Below are positions 30,364 through 36,920 of a stretch of 37,329 bases of DNA, piece by piece (the stretch's first letter is position 1; each line of letters begins with the position of its first letter). Origin of the DNA: a virus; the IMG/VR virus record IMGVR_UViG_3300049893_000209, positions 1 through 37,329 of that record; one strand, written 5' to 3'. Position numbers and translations under genes: made by a program. The notes under the pieces are model-generated. The model was not told where the DNA came from and searched no databases. It was given only the letters and a program-made list of their open reading frames with translations.

Positions 30364-30930
30364 ATGACAACGCTAATTGGTTTACAACTAGAGGACCGCT
30401 GTATCTTAGCAGCGGATAGCCAAGTAACTGAAGATAATCTTAGGACGATAAGCACAGCTACTCCGAAGATAGTCTCCGTTGGTAAGTACTTGCTGGGTAT
30501 CGTAGGCGACTCTAGGCCTGGAGATATCCTTGCCTATAACTGGACTCCGCCGATATATAAAAGCTCAGACCCAGTGCAGTGGATGGGTAAGAAAGTCTTG
30601 CCGTCCATATTACGCGCCTTCAAAGAGAATGGATATGATCCGTATGAAGCGACAAAAGAAAAAGAAGCAGGATTCGATTACCTTATTGCGTTTGCTGGCA
30701 ATCTCTTCCACGTTGCGGTTGACCTCTCGTTCATCCAGAACAAACTCGGTGTCTACGGTCTTGGCTCTGGTGGGCAGTTTGCTCTTGGTTACCTTAGTGG
30801 TATCAATGCTTCTAGCCTTGCTCTAAAGCCTGAGCAACACGCCAAGAAAGCTATTGAAATCGCGTCGGTGCTTGATGTCAACACCAATCCACCTATACAG
30901 TTGGTTTCTCAAGAGAGGGAGCGCAGGTGA
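30364..30930 (+). CDS. proteasome beta/HslV-like Ntn hydrolase (188 aa)
   Basis: The protein starts MTTLIGLQLEDRCILAADSQVT. After removal of Met, Thr becomes residue 1, with Asp at 17 and Lys at 34 (TATPK), close to the Thr1/Asp17/Lys33 catalytic set of proteasome beta and HslV subunits. Later GFDYLIAF...GVYGLGSGGQFALGYLSG matches the oligomer-core region with the GSGG turn, and the end AKKAIEIASVLDVNTNPPIQ matches the family's C-terminal helix. Length 188 equals a beta/HslV subunit without propeptide. No ATPase partner lies adjacent. It is first in the right-arm operon and possibly leaderless. Confidence 0.8.
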   Translation: MTTLIGLQLEDRCILAADSQVTEDNLRTISTATPKIVSVGKYLLGIVGDSRPGDILAYNWTPPIYKSSDPVQWMGKKVLPSILRAFKENGYDPYEATKEKEAGFDYLIAFAGNLFHVAVDLSFIQNKLGVYGLGSGGQFALGYLSGINASSLALKPEQHAKKAIEIASVLDVNTNPPIQLVSQERERR

Positions 30931-31124
30931 GAAAAGACTTCAAGCGATTGTCGGTTACGACAAGTCGCAGTTATGTCTATAACTGGTCCTTGGGTCTTGA
31001 CTATTACGAAGAATGTGGAGATACTCCCGATGATGTCATTGCAAAGATTTGTCAGATAGGTCTGTTATTCTTTAGAATAACGATAGTCTATTGGAATACA
31101 GGAGAGTACTTCCCGAATGATTGA
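30927..31124 (+). CDS. small hypothetical protein (65 aa, GTG start)
   Basis: GTG 30927 overlaps the preceding TGA (GTGA) with GGGAG upstream. The product (MRKDFKRLSVTTSRSYVYNW...) has a basic N-terminus, a central acidic DYYEECGDTPDD and a hydrophobic C-terminal third. No family is recognised. Position between a protease and a nuclease gene gives no clear clue. Confidence 0.6.
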   Translation: MRKDFKRLSVTTSRSYVYNWSLGLDYYEECGDTPDDVIAKICQIGLLFFRITIVYWNTGEYFPND

Positions 31125-32064
31125 TATAAAAGAATTGCTAGTTAAAGCTCTGCACGACGTTGAGAACAAACGTAGCAGAAGCACACAGGTACAGATTGGC
31201 CCATCAGAATTAGGTGGCTGCCGTCGTAAGGTTTGGTATCGATTGAACAACCAACCTGAAACCAATGACAATGAACTCAAGCTCGCAGCGATTATGGGCA
31301 CCGCTATTCACGGTGCTATTGAGAATGCTCTATCGAGCAACAAGGATGTGTCACTTGAGCAGACCGTTGAACACAACGGGATGAAGGCTCACGTAGATTG
31401 CTTCATTCCATCTATTGGCGCTGTCGTAGATTGGAAGACAGTAAAGGCTAAGAACCTATCTTACTTTCCTAGCCAGCAGCAACGCTGGCAGGTACAGGTG
31501 TATGGATATTTGATTGATAAGTCTGGATTGGGGAAGGTTCAGACTGTCAGTTTAGTAGCCATACCTCGTGATGGTGATGAGAGGGATGTACTTGTACATA
31601 CCGAAGACTATGACGAGTCCATTGCGCTAGAGGCGCTCAACTGGTTAGAAGCGATAAAGTTATCGGACACGGCTCCTGATCCTGAAAGGGACGAGAGCTA
31701 TTGTAAATTTTATTGCAAATACTATGACGCCTCTGGCGAGATGGGATGCGTTGGTCTAAAAAAAGGACTTACAAAAACTGAATTACCAGTGATAGAAGAT
31801 TCTGAAGCGGATAAATCTGCTTTGGAGTATCTGCAACTGGATGCCAAGATAAAGGAGTTATCCGAACGAAAGGACGCTCTTAGGGATGGGCTTACTGGAT
31901 TACTCGGTATCACCAAGTCTGGCATCCAAGTTCAGACATCTGCAGTGAAAGGTTCTTTCATTGTGGATAAGGATGAAGTCAAGGAAAAACTTGGCTATCT
32001 TCCTGGCAAAGAAGGAAAAGAAACAATCAGAGTAACAGTCAAACAAACTGGAGGAAACAAATAA
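31117..32064 (+). CDS. Cas4/RecB-like PD-(D/E)XK exonuclease with Fe-S cysteines (315 aa)
   Basis: This is a DNA-processing nuclease. The sequence shows an N-terminal GPSELGGCRRKVWY (Cys35), a nuclease core with HVDCFIP (Asp near 93) and VVDWKTVK (Asp and Lys near 104-106), QRWQVQVYGYL as the QxxxY motif near 122-130, and three C-terminal Cys (YCKFYCKYY...MGC, about 196-211). One N-terminal and three C-terminal Cys are the 4Fe-4S layout of Cas4 and AddB-type nucleases. Residues 240-275 look coiled-coil. AGGAGAG precedes the ATG. A role in recombination or degrading host DNA is likely. Confidence 0.85.
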   Translation: MIDIKELLVKALHDVENKRSRSTQVQIGPSELGGCRRKVWYRLNNQPETNDNELKLAAIMGTAIHGAIENALSSNKDVSLEQTVEHNGMKAHVDCFIPSIGAVVDWKTVKAKNLSYFPSQQQRWQVQVYGYLIDKSGLGKVQTVSLVAIPRDGDERDVLVHTEDYDESIALEALNWLEAIKLSDTAPDPERDESYCKFYCKYYDASGEMGCVGLKKGLTKTELPVIEDSEADKSALEYLQLDAKIKELSERKDALRDGLTGLLGITKSGIQVQTSAVKGSFIVDKDEVKEKLGYLPGKEGKETIRVTVKQTGGNK

Positions 32065-32426
32065 TGGCTGCACCGGAATCAACTAAGTTCCAGGTGAATT
32101 TCAAATCACCCGATGGAACTCTTATCAATCTATACGCTGCCAGCAAGGAGGAACTAGAGGCGTTGCTAACTGCAGCGCAAGACTTTTCCACCCTCATTGG
32201 AAGCGTTAGCCAATCTTTCGGAGGCGCTGCTTCTGCTGCGCCCGTACGAAATAATTTCGTTCCACGATCATCAGCACCAGCGGCACCACAAGGTGAGACG
32301 CCAGGTTGCAAGCACGGAACAATGAGCTTCAGAGAAGGCGTCGGAGCCAAGGGACCTTGGAAAGGATATATGTGCGCTGCTCCAAAGGGAGCAACGGACA
32401 AGTGCGACACTATCTGGGTTAGATGA
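32064..32426 (+). CDS. hypothetical protein with C-terminal zinc-binding motif (120 aa)
   Basis: TAATG overlap with the nuclease gene. An N-terminal beta segment (FQVNFKSPDGTLINLYA) and a helix are followed by a Pro/Ala linker, then a small Cys/His domain: CKHGTMSFREGVGAKGPWKG and CAAPKG...KCDTIWV. The pattern C-x-H...C...C suggests a zinc ribbon like those following actinophage recombination nucleases. A ssDNA-binding accessory is possible. This is inference. Confidence 0.7.
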   Translation: MAAPESTKFQVNFKSPDGTLINLYAASKEELEALLTAAQDFSTLIGSVSQSFGGAASAAPVRNNFVPRSSAPAAPQGETPGCKHGTMSFREGVGAKGPWKGYMCAAPKGATDKCDTIWVR

Positions 32427-32430
32427 CTCT

Positions 32431-32700
32431 ATGCGTGAGCCACGTCAATACGAGGCTCCGCTATGTGCGCAGGTCGACGGAGATCTCTGGTTCCCAGAGA
32501 AGCAGAGAGGTAATCCAAGAGGATTACGTTTGGCAAAAGAACTATGTTCTTTATGTACCCATAGACTTGAATGCGCTGAATGGGGTATTACCTATGAACG
32601 GCACGGAATTTGGGGTGGACTCACCGCTGCCGAAAGAAAGAAAATCCGCGGTAAAAGAAAACTAAAAATACCAATAGAGAAACGAGAGGACTGTGCTTAG
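32431..32700 (+). CDS. WhiB-family Fe-S transcriptional regulator (89 aa)
   Basis: The WhiB domain is complete: Cys12, Cys39, Cys42 and Cys48 (C-x26-C-x2-C-x5-C) and the GIWGGLT turn, followed by a Lys/Arg-rich tail (RKKIRGKRKLKIPIEKR) for DNA contact. WhiB proteins bind a 4Fe-4S cluster and associate with the main sigma factor of Actinobacteria. Phage versions can repress host whiB genes or reprogramme host transcription. It starts 4 bases after the previous stop and overlaps the ATPase start by 8 bases. Confidence 0.92.
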   Translation: MREPRQYEAPLCAQVDGDLWFPEKQRGNPRGLRLAKELCSLCTHRLECAEWGITYERHGIWGGLTAAERKKIRGKRKLKIPIEKREDCA

Positions 32701-33523
32701 ACTAGATAGAGCTTGGCATAGTTCGCACAGTAACGCTGAACCTTTACCTTTGGTCTGGAAAGATCTAAAGAGTAAGGACATAACTTTCCGGCGCGGTCAA
32801 GTGTGTATGGTTGCCGCTGCACCTAACGTCGGAAAGTCTATGTTTGCTTTGATATATGCAATCAAGGCACAGGTTCCAACTCTTTTCTTTTCTGCTGATA
32901 CTGATACAGCTACTGTAATGATTAGAGCGGCATCGCATTTATCAGGTCATACACAGATAACTGTTGAAAATAACATCAGGACAAACCCATCTCACTATGC
33001 AAAAGACTTAGAGATGATGGGCCATATCCAATGGGTCTTTGATTCAAGTCCATCACTTGATGACATTGAAGCAGAGGTCAAGGCTTACATAGAACTCTTC
33101 GGTATAGCACCGAAGTTAATAGTGATAGATAACCTGATGAATGTAGTTGCCGAGACTGATAATGAATGGGCAGGACTTCGAGCAATTATGGTAGAACTAC
33201 ACGATATGGCTAGGAAAACCGAAGCCTGTGTGATGGTGCTACACCACGTATCAGAGCAGACTGAATATGGAACTACCTTTGAACCACCAGCACGTAGAGC
33301 AATCCACGGAAAGGTGAGTCAGTTACCAGCTTTGATACTAACTCTTGGGTATGATCCGTATGGACATACACTACGAGTGGCTGCAGTCAAGAACAGATTT
33401 GGCAGACATACTGCTGACGGAAAGGATTACATAGGTTTGTTTACAAACTATTCGGCTTGTCAGATAGGAGACTCTGACGCTTATGGTCGAATGATATTGA
33501 ACTCAAATCCAAGGAATGTATGA
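32693..33523 (+). CDS. RecA/DnaB-like ATPase, probable replicative helicase or loader (276 aa, GTG start)
   Basis: The sequence RRGQVCMVAAAPNVGKSMFAL holds a Walker A (PNVGKS, about 43-49), LIVIDNLMNVV is Walker B (about 141-151), and CVMVLHHVSEQ plus KVSQLPALILTL match the later strand motifs of DnaB/RadA-type cores. No separate N-terminal helicase domain is present, so it may act as a compact helicase or recombination ATPase. GTG 32693 lies inside the end of whiB. It ends in an ATGA overlap with the resolvase gene. Confidence 0.8.
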   Translation: MLRLDRAWHSSHSNAEPLPLVWKDLKSKDITFRRGQVCMVAAAPNVGKSMFALIYAIKAQVPTLFFSADTDTATVMIRAASHLSGHTQITVENNIRTNPSHYAKDLEMMGHIQWVFDSSPSLDDIEAEVKAYIELFGIAPKLIVIDNLMNVVAETDNEWAGLRAIMVELHDMARKTEACVMVLHHVSEQTEYGTTFEPPARRAIHGKVSQLPALILTLGYDPYGHTLRVAAVKNRFGRHTADGKDYIGLFTNYSACQIGDSDAYGRMILNSNPRNV

Positions 33524-33975
33524 GCAGTTACAATAAACAAAAGGGAACTAAGTTTGAGTCTGATGTAATGAAATACATCCGCTCACTTGGTCACTTTGCT
33601 GAACGTCTTGCTAAGGCAGGGGCCAATGATGAAGGTGACATTGTTACCATAATCGCAGGTCAGACCTATATTTTGGAGTGCAAGAATCGCAAGGCTATGA
33701 ATCTTCCACAGTTCTGGGCGGAAGCTCAGACTGAGGCAGCCAACTATGCAAAGGCTAGAGGTCTTTCCGTCGAGCCTCCGGCCTTTGTCATAGTCAAGAG
33801 AAGGAACGCATCTGTTGAAGATGCTTGGGTAATACAACCACTAAAGGAGTGGATAGATGCCAGTACCACAGGGACAAATAACAACAAGCGAGATGATGAA
33901 TCCGCAAGCAGAACCTCCACTACCGGAGGATCCAAGCGAAGTAGAACTAAAGGAAGAAGAAAGGGAAGACTATGA
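33520..33975 (+). CDS. Hjc-like Holliday junction resolvase (151 aa)
   Basis: Resolves branched DNA before packaging. The Hjc/PD-(D/E)XK pattern is clear: KGTKFESDVMKYI (Glu13), ERLAKAGANDEGDIV (Asp40), YILECKNRK (Glu53, Lys55). A PPAFVIVKRRN strand lies near residue 86. The last 38 residues (from about 114) are a Ser/Thr/Arg/Lys-rich tail, read in the frame opposite to the nested gene at 33857-33991. The tail looks shaped by that overlap rather than by a fold. Confidence 0.82.
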   Translation: MSSYNKQKGTKFESDVMKYIRSLGHFAERLAKAGANDEGDIVTIIAGQTYILECKNRKAMNLPQFWAEAQTEAANYAKARGLSVEPPAFVIVKRRNASVEDAWVIQPLKEWIDASTTGTNNNKRDDESASRTSTTGGSKRSRTKGRRKGRL

Positions 33976-33991
33976 AGAACAAAGTAAGTGA
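33857..33991 (+). CDS. small acidic protein nested over the resolvase tail (44 aa)
   Basis: AAAGGAG lies about 8 bases before ATG 33857. The protein (MPVPQGQITTSEMMNPQAEP..., then an almost solid Glu/Asp stretch) is acidic and probably disordered. It shares 119 bases with the basic C-terminal tail of the resolvase in another frame and overlaps the next ATG by 20 bases. Confidence 0.65.
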   Translation: MPVPQGQITTSEMMNPQAEPPLPEDPSEVELKEEEREDYEEQSK

Positions 33992-34148
33992 TATAGATGA
34001 AAAGATTGCATCGGCTATGATAGATAGTTACCATCCCGAAGACAATGCTTACAACCACGGGCTGGCACACGCTGGTTTATTGTTCAATGGTGTAGATGTT
34101 GAAACAGTAAAAGAAATGCAGAAAAGGATTAGGGATTTTTCCAGATGA
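33972..34148 (+). CDS. small hypothetical protein (58 aa)
   Basis: ATG 33972 to TGA 34146-34148. The product (MKNKVSDIDEKIASAMIDSY...) looks like two helices with an HGLAHAGLLFNGVD turn in between. It couples to the next gene by ATGA. No family recognised. The A/G-rich end of the resolvase gene upstream (GAAGAAGAAAGGGAAG) may serve as ribosome site. Confidence 0.65.
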   Translation: MKNKVSDIDEKIASAMIDSYHPEDNAYNHGLAHAGLLFNGVDVETVKEMQKRIRDFSR

Positions 34149-34321
34149 TCTGCAATGAATGTCAAGTTGCTGGAGACTTTAATCTCCGAGGTAACTACGA
34201 TAAAGCTGAAGAACTTCACGGCTACTGCAAAGGAGATTGTGGATGCCAGCACAAGACTGGTCCAGGGTGGTTCGTAAGTCGAAACGCAAAGGCGCCTCTG
34301 ATGCAAACGCAATCCCCATAG
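34145..34321 (+). CDS. small zinc-binding protein (58 aa)
   Basis: ATGA overlap at the start. The protein begins MICNECQVAGDFN and has CKGDCGCQHKTGPG at residues 29-42, giving CxxC...C...CxCxH, a small zinc-finger pattern. The last 79 bases overlap the primase zinc-finger gene in a different frame. It could help the neighbouring primase contact DNA. That is inferred only from position. Confidence 0.65.
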   Translation: MICNECQVAGDFNLRGNYDKAEELHGYCKGDCGCQHKTGPGWFVSRNAKAPLMQTQSP

Positions 34322-34620
34322 ACTTGATAGTCCAGCATTACGCTGGTGAAGTGAAGTATGGTTCAAACCTATCAGTCAAGTGTTGTATGCACGATGACTC
34401 TAGGCGTAGCGCAGTTATAGATACTTACAATAACTTGTATTACTGCCATACCTGCGGTAAAGGTGGGTCAGCAGTAGATGTAGTAATGGCTAACGAGGAG
34501 ATGGGGTTTAAGGATGCTCTCAACTACGCAGTCGAAATCGTTGAACGAGGCGGCGGAAAGGTACAGTCAAAGCATAAGCGCAGAGGCTCTGGCATATCTA
34601 GAAGGACGTGGAATATCTGA
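34243..34620 (+). CDS. primase zinc-finger part (CHC2-like, 125 aa)
   Basis: Starts at ATG 34243 with AAGGAG 7 bases upstream (MPAQDWSRVV). CHC2-type zinc ligands are Cys47 or 48, His50, Cys68 and Cys71 (VKCCMHDDSRRSAV...YYCHTCGKGGSAVDVV). This is the DNA-recognition half of a DnaG-like primase. The frame ends after an Arg/Lys-rich stretch while the adjoining TOPRIM half continues in the +1 frame from within its last 107 bases. Confidence 0.8.
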   Translation: MPAQDWSRVVRKSKRKGASDANAIPIDLIVQHYAGEVKYGSNLSVKCCMHDDSRRSAVIDTYNNLYYCHTCGKGGSAVDVVMANEEMGFKDALNYAVEIVERGGGKVQSKHKRRGSGISRRTWNI

Positions 34621-35158
34621 GGCTGCTGCTGCAAAGTACAGGCTTGGAGTTATTACAGATCCAATAGAAGGCCATCAAGGTTATGAAGGTTGGATATCTA
34701 TTCCATATTTTACAGCTTTAGATATGTGTGTTGGCTTTAAGTTCCGAAGACTTGATGAAGGTAAGCCTAAGTATGGCGCACCGATAGGCCAGAAGAGCCA
34801 TCTCTACAATGTCACAGCCACAATGGAGAATACTTATCGCATAGTTATTTGCGAGGGTGAGTTTGATTCAATCATTATGAATGAGATAGGTATCCCTGCT
34901 GTCGGTGTACCAGGAGTAGCAGCTTGGAAACCCTTTTATTCTAAGTTATTTACTGGCTTTGATGTCATCTATGTCATTGGAGATAACGATACAAGAGAAG
35001 ATAAAGACACTAATCCTGGAGCAGACTTTGCTCGGCGTGTCGCAAGTGAGGTACTAAACTCACAAATAGTACAATTACCACCAGGTATGGACATAACGGA
35101 CTTTTACCTGGCAGAGGGTAGAGAACAATTAGCCAACCTAGTAGGGGGAGCAAAGTGA
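34514..35158 (+). CDS. primase catalytic part (DnaG/TOPRIM-like, 214 aa)
   Basis: The product has YLEGRGISEAAAAKYRLGV (about 28-46), a DnaG N-core motif, then IVICEGEFDSIIMNEIG (TOPRIM Glu) and VIYVIGDNDTREDKD (TOPRIM DxD), followed by VQLPPGMDITDFYL. It makes RNA primers for phage replication. The start is uncertain: ATG 34514 is directly behind AAGG, so either it is translated separately or it is joined to the zinc-finger half by a +1 frameshift. The last base overlaps the next GTG region (GTGA). Confidence 0.8.
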   Translation: MLSTTQSKSLNEAAERYSQSISAEALAYLEGRGISEAAAAKYRLGVITDPIEGHQGYEGWISIPYFTALDMCVGFKFRRLDEGKPKYGAPIGQKSHLYNVTATMENTYRIVICEGEFDSIIMNEIGIPAVGVPGVAAWKPFYSKLFTGFDVIYVIGDNDTREDKDTNPGADFARRVASEVLNSQIVQLPPGMDITDFYLAEGREQLANLVGGAK

Positions 35159-35583
35159 GTGAGCAAGAAAAAGGATCTTCAAGAGGCAGCAGTATTATTG
35201 ACGGATATGGGGATGATAATAGTCTCGATAGATTACAAGAGTGGGACAATAACCTGCAAACCAATGCCCATAAGAAGATAGATGATAAGTTTGTAGAAGA
35301 TATGTGGCGGGTATTTGATACCGCAGGAACTCTTTTGCTAAGGAAGCACAAAGATTATGGCCCCCTAAACGTGGCTCGCTCACCTGGCGGTCCTCTCAAT
35401 GGACTGCGTGTCCGTATGTGGGACAAGGTAGCAAGAATAAATAACCTACTTGATAGTGGCGTCAAGCCATCTAATGAATCACTTAGAGATTCCTTTGTAG
35501 ACCTACTCAACTACAGCGCTATAGCAATTATGGTTCTTGATAAGAATTGGCCTGAGTTGCCAGATGAATCAGACTTGCGGTGA
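35155..35583 (+). CDS. DUF1599-like protein (nucleotide modification associated, 142 aa)
   Basis: GTG 35155 overlaps the preceding TGA. After a 40-residue polar N-terminus, the sequence LLLRKHKDYGPLNVARSPGG, LRVRMWDKVARINNLL and SLRDSFVDLLNYSAIAIMVL is the core of the DUF1599 family, also called nucleotide modification associated domain 1. It is helical and related to MazG-type NTP pyrophosphohydrolases. It may cleanse or supply modified nucleotides. The Mom-like gene is downstream. Its final codons overlap the 5' arm of the tRNA-like element. Confidence 0.8.
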   Translation: MSEQEKGSSRGSSIIDGYGDDNSLDRLQEWDNNLQTNAHKKIDDKFVEDMWRVFDTAGTLLLRKHKDYGPLNVARSPGGPLNGLRVRMWDKVARINNLLDSGVKPSNESLRDSFVDLLNYSAIAIMVLDKNWPELPDESDLR

Positions 35584-35652
35584 TAGTGTAGTGCTAACAC
35601 AGGAAACTATCCAGTTTCAAGACGGCGGTTCAATCCCGACCTCACCGCTCCA
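35577..35652 (+). tRNA. tRNA-like element with encoded CCA and aberrant anticodon arm
   Basis: Its 76 bases can be drawn as a tRNA. The 7-bp acceptor GCGGTGA/TCACCGC is perfect and followed by T and encoded CCA. The D arm (GTGT/ACAC) closes a short 7-base loop without GG. The anticodon arm is GAAAC/GTTTC with a 6-base loop TATCCA (or a mismatched 7-base loop). The T arm GGCGG/CCG(A)CC has a bulged A and loop TTCAATC, the standard T-loop. I do not assign an amino acid. It overlaps the DUF1599 gene by 7 bases and lies 16 bases before the Mom-like start. Confidence 0.55.
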
Positions 35653-35668
35653 ATTAGTATTCAATGTT

Positions 35669-36136
35669 ATGAAACCTAAAGAAGCCTGTCAATTGAATGC
35701 GGTATGGCATAGTAGATTTCCTTATATAAACTATACAAATGTATGCAGGACTGGTAAATATGTTTGCTATTCTGCTTCATATAACAGTTCTTATTATGCT
35801 GTTGCTATCTGGTCTCGACCTATTGCTGCTAATAGATTGAAAGATGGTTGGCTTATGATGGAACTAAGAAGGTTTGCAATAGCACCTGACGCTCCTAAAA
35901 ATACAGCATCAAGAATGCTATCTTGGATGCGTAGTGATATAAAGAAAAGATTTCCAGAGATGATTCGTTTAGTATCTTATCAAGATACAGAGGTTCATAC
36001 TGGTGTAATATATAAAGCATCAGGTTGGAGATTAGCAAATAATCCTGATAAAAGTATTGACTGGAATACAGATAAAAGAAAAAGAAATGTTGCTCAGTCA
36101 AACGCACCTAAAGCAAGGTGGGAAATAGACTTATGA
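35669..36136 (+). CDS. Mom-like DNA modification protein (155 aa)
   Basis: Phage Mu Mom adds a carbamoylmethyl group to adenines, making DNA resistant to restriction. This product fits the Mom/GNAT-like fold: AVAIWSRPIA strand, LMMELRRFAIAPDAPKNTAS (about 62-81), a helix SRMLSWMRSDIKKRFP, and LVSYQDTEVHTGVIYKASGW (101-120), the family's SY.D...H.G.IY.A.GW block. The start is ATG 35669. The frame is open further upstream, but that part translates the tRNA-like element. It ends 4 bases into the next gene (ATGA). Confidence 0.78.
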   Translation: MKPKEACQLNAVWHSRFPYINYTNVCRTGKYVCYSASYNSSYYAVAIWSRPIAANRLKDGWLMMELRRFAIAPDAPKNTASRMLSWMRSDIKKRFPEMIRLVSYQDTEVHTGVIYKASGWRLANNPDKSIDWNTDKRKRNVAQSNAPKARWEIDL

Positions 36137-36291
36137 CTCACACTGAACTACTTACTAAGACTGATGGAGCCTTACTTGAAATCGTCAAGTTACACACACC
36201 TGAAGGCAACATCACTCCTCAGCAGTGTAGACACGATAAAAAGTTTTACCCCTGTCCAACCATTCAGATTATTGAGAAAGAACTTCAATGA
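36133..36291 (+). CDS. small hypothetical protein (52 aa)
   Basis: ATGA overlaps at both ends (36133 and 36288). The protein begins MTHTELLTKTDGALLEIVKL and ends CRHDKKFYPCPTIQIIEKELQ, with two Cys and one His that resemble the CxxC...YPCPT pattern of small actinophage proteins. It could hold a metal, but only two Cys are present. Function unknown. Confidence 0.65.
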   Translation: MTHTELLTKTDGALLEIVKLHTPEGNITPQQCRHDKKFYPCPTIQIIEKELQ

Positions 36292-36920
36292 CTGAACTAC
36301 ATCCAACCCTTACTGAGATAGCACCAGGCGTAGCAACTGCCATCTATCGCAGGTATAGAGGTTATGTAGAGAAGGAAGATGTACTTCAAGAGTGTTATCT
36401 CTGGGCTACTTCTAGGAATGCTTCACTTCAAGATCAACTCAATGAAGAGAATGCGCTTAGAAGGATGGCTAATGAAAGGCGTATAGCCTGGCAGATGAAG
36501 CGCCACGCTGAACGCTATGCTCGTAAAGAGAAGGCTAATAAAGCTGGCTATAAGACTGCCGATGAAGCCTTCTATGACACTACTACTATCGCTCAACTAC
36601 TACCCTTTGTCATAAAGTCTGTTGCTTTAGATACTGCACTAGAGCAGAGCCAAGTCTTACTCAATGATGGCCAACCACGCAAGCAGTCTGCTCCTGCTGA
36701 AGGTGGCAACCTACTAGCTACCCTCGTTGATATAAAGAAGGCTTATCAGAAGTTAGAGAAGGAAGATCAAGAGATTCTTAGCCTTCGCTATTATGAGAAT
36801 GTAACGCTTCAGCATATAGCTGAATATCTAGAGTGTGCTGTATCTACTGCCGATAGAAGAGTCAATAATTCTCTTCGCAAACTACAGAATAATATCGGTG
36901 GAGAGAGTCCCTGGCAGTGA
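36288..36920 (+). CDS. phage RNA polymerase sigma factor (sigma-70/ECF type, 210 aa)
   Basis: Region 2-like YRRYRGYVEKEDVLQECYLWA (about 21-41) and a clear region 4 with LEKEDQEILSLRYYENVTLQ, then HIAEYLECAVSTADRRVNNSLRKLQ (about 155-200), an HTH for -35 recognition. The connecting segment is charged and flexible. Such phage sigma factors redirect host RNA polymerase to phage promoters, plausibly those with TGN-TATACT cores seen here. ATG overlaps the previous TGA and its end overlaps the next GTG. Confidence 0.85.
   Translation: MTELHPTLTEIAPGVATAIYRRYRGYVEKEDVLQECYLWATSRNASLQDQLNEENALRRMANERRIAWQMKRHAERYARKEKANKAGYKTADEAFYDTTTIAQLLPFVIKSVALDTALEQSQVLLNDGQPRKQSAPAEGGNLLATLVDIKKAYQKLEKEDQEILSLRYYENVTLQHIAEYLECAVSTADRRVNNSLRKLQNNIGGESPWQ

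Noticed and set aside
35537-35668. N-terminal extension of the Mom-like protein
   Set aside because: It translates the tRNA-like element and the end of the DUF1599 gene. The Mom-like part starts at ATG 35669.
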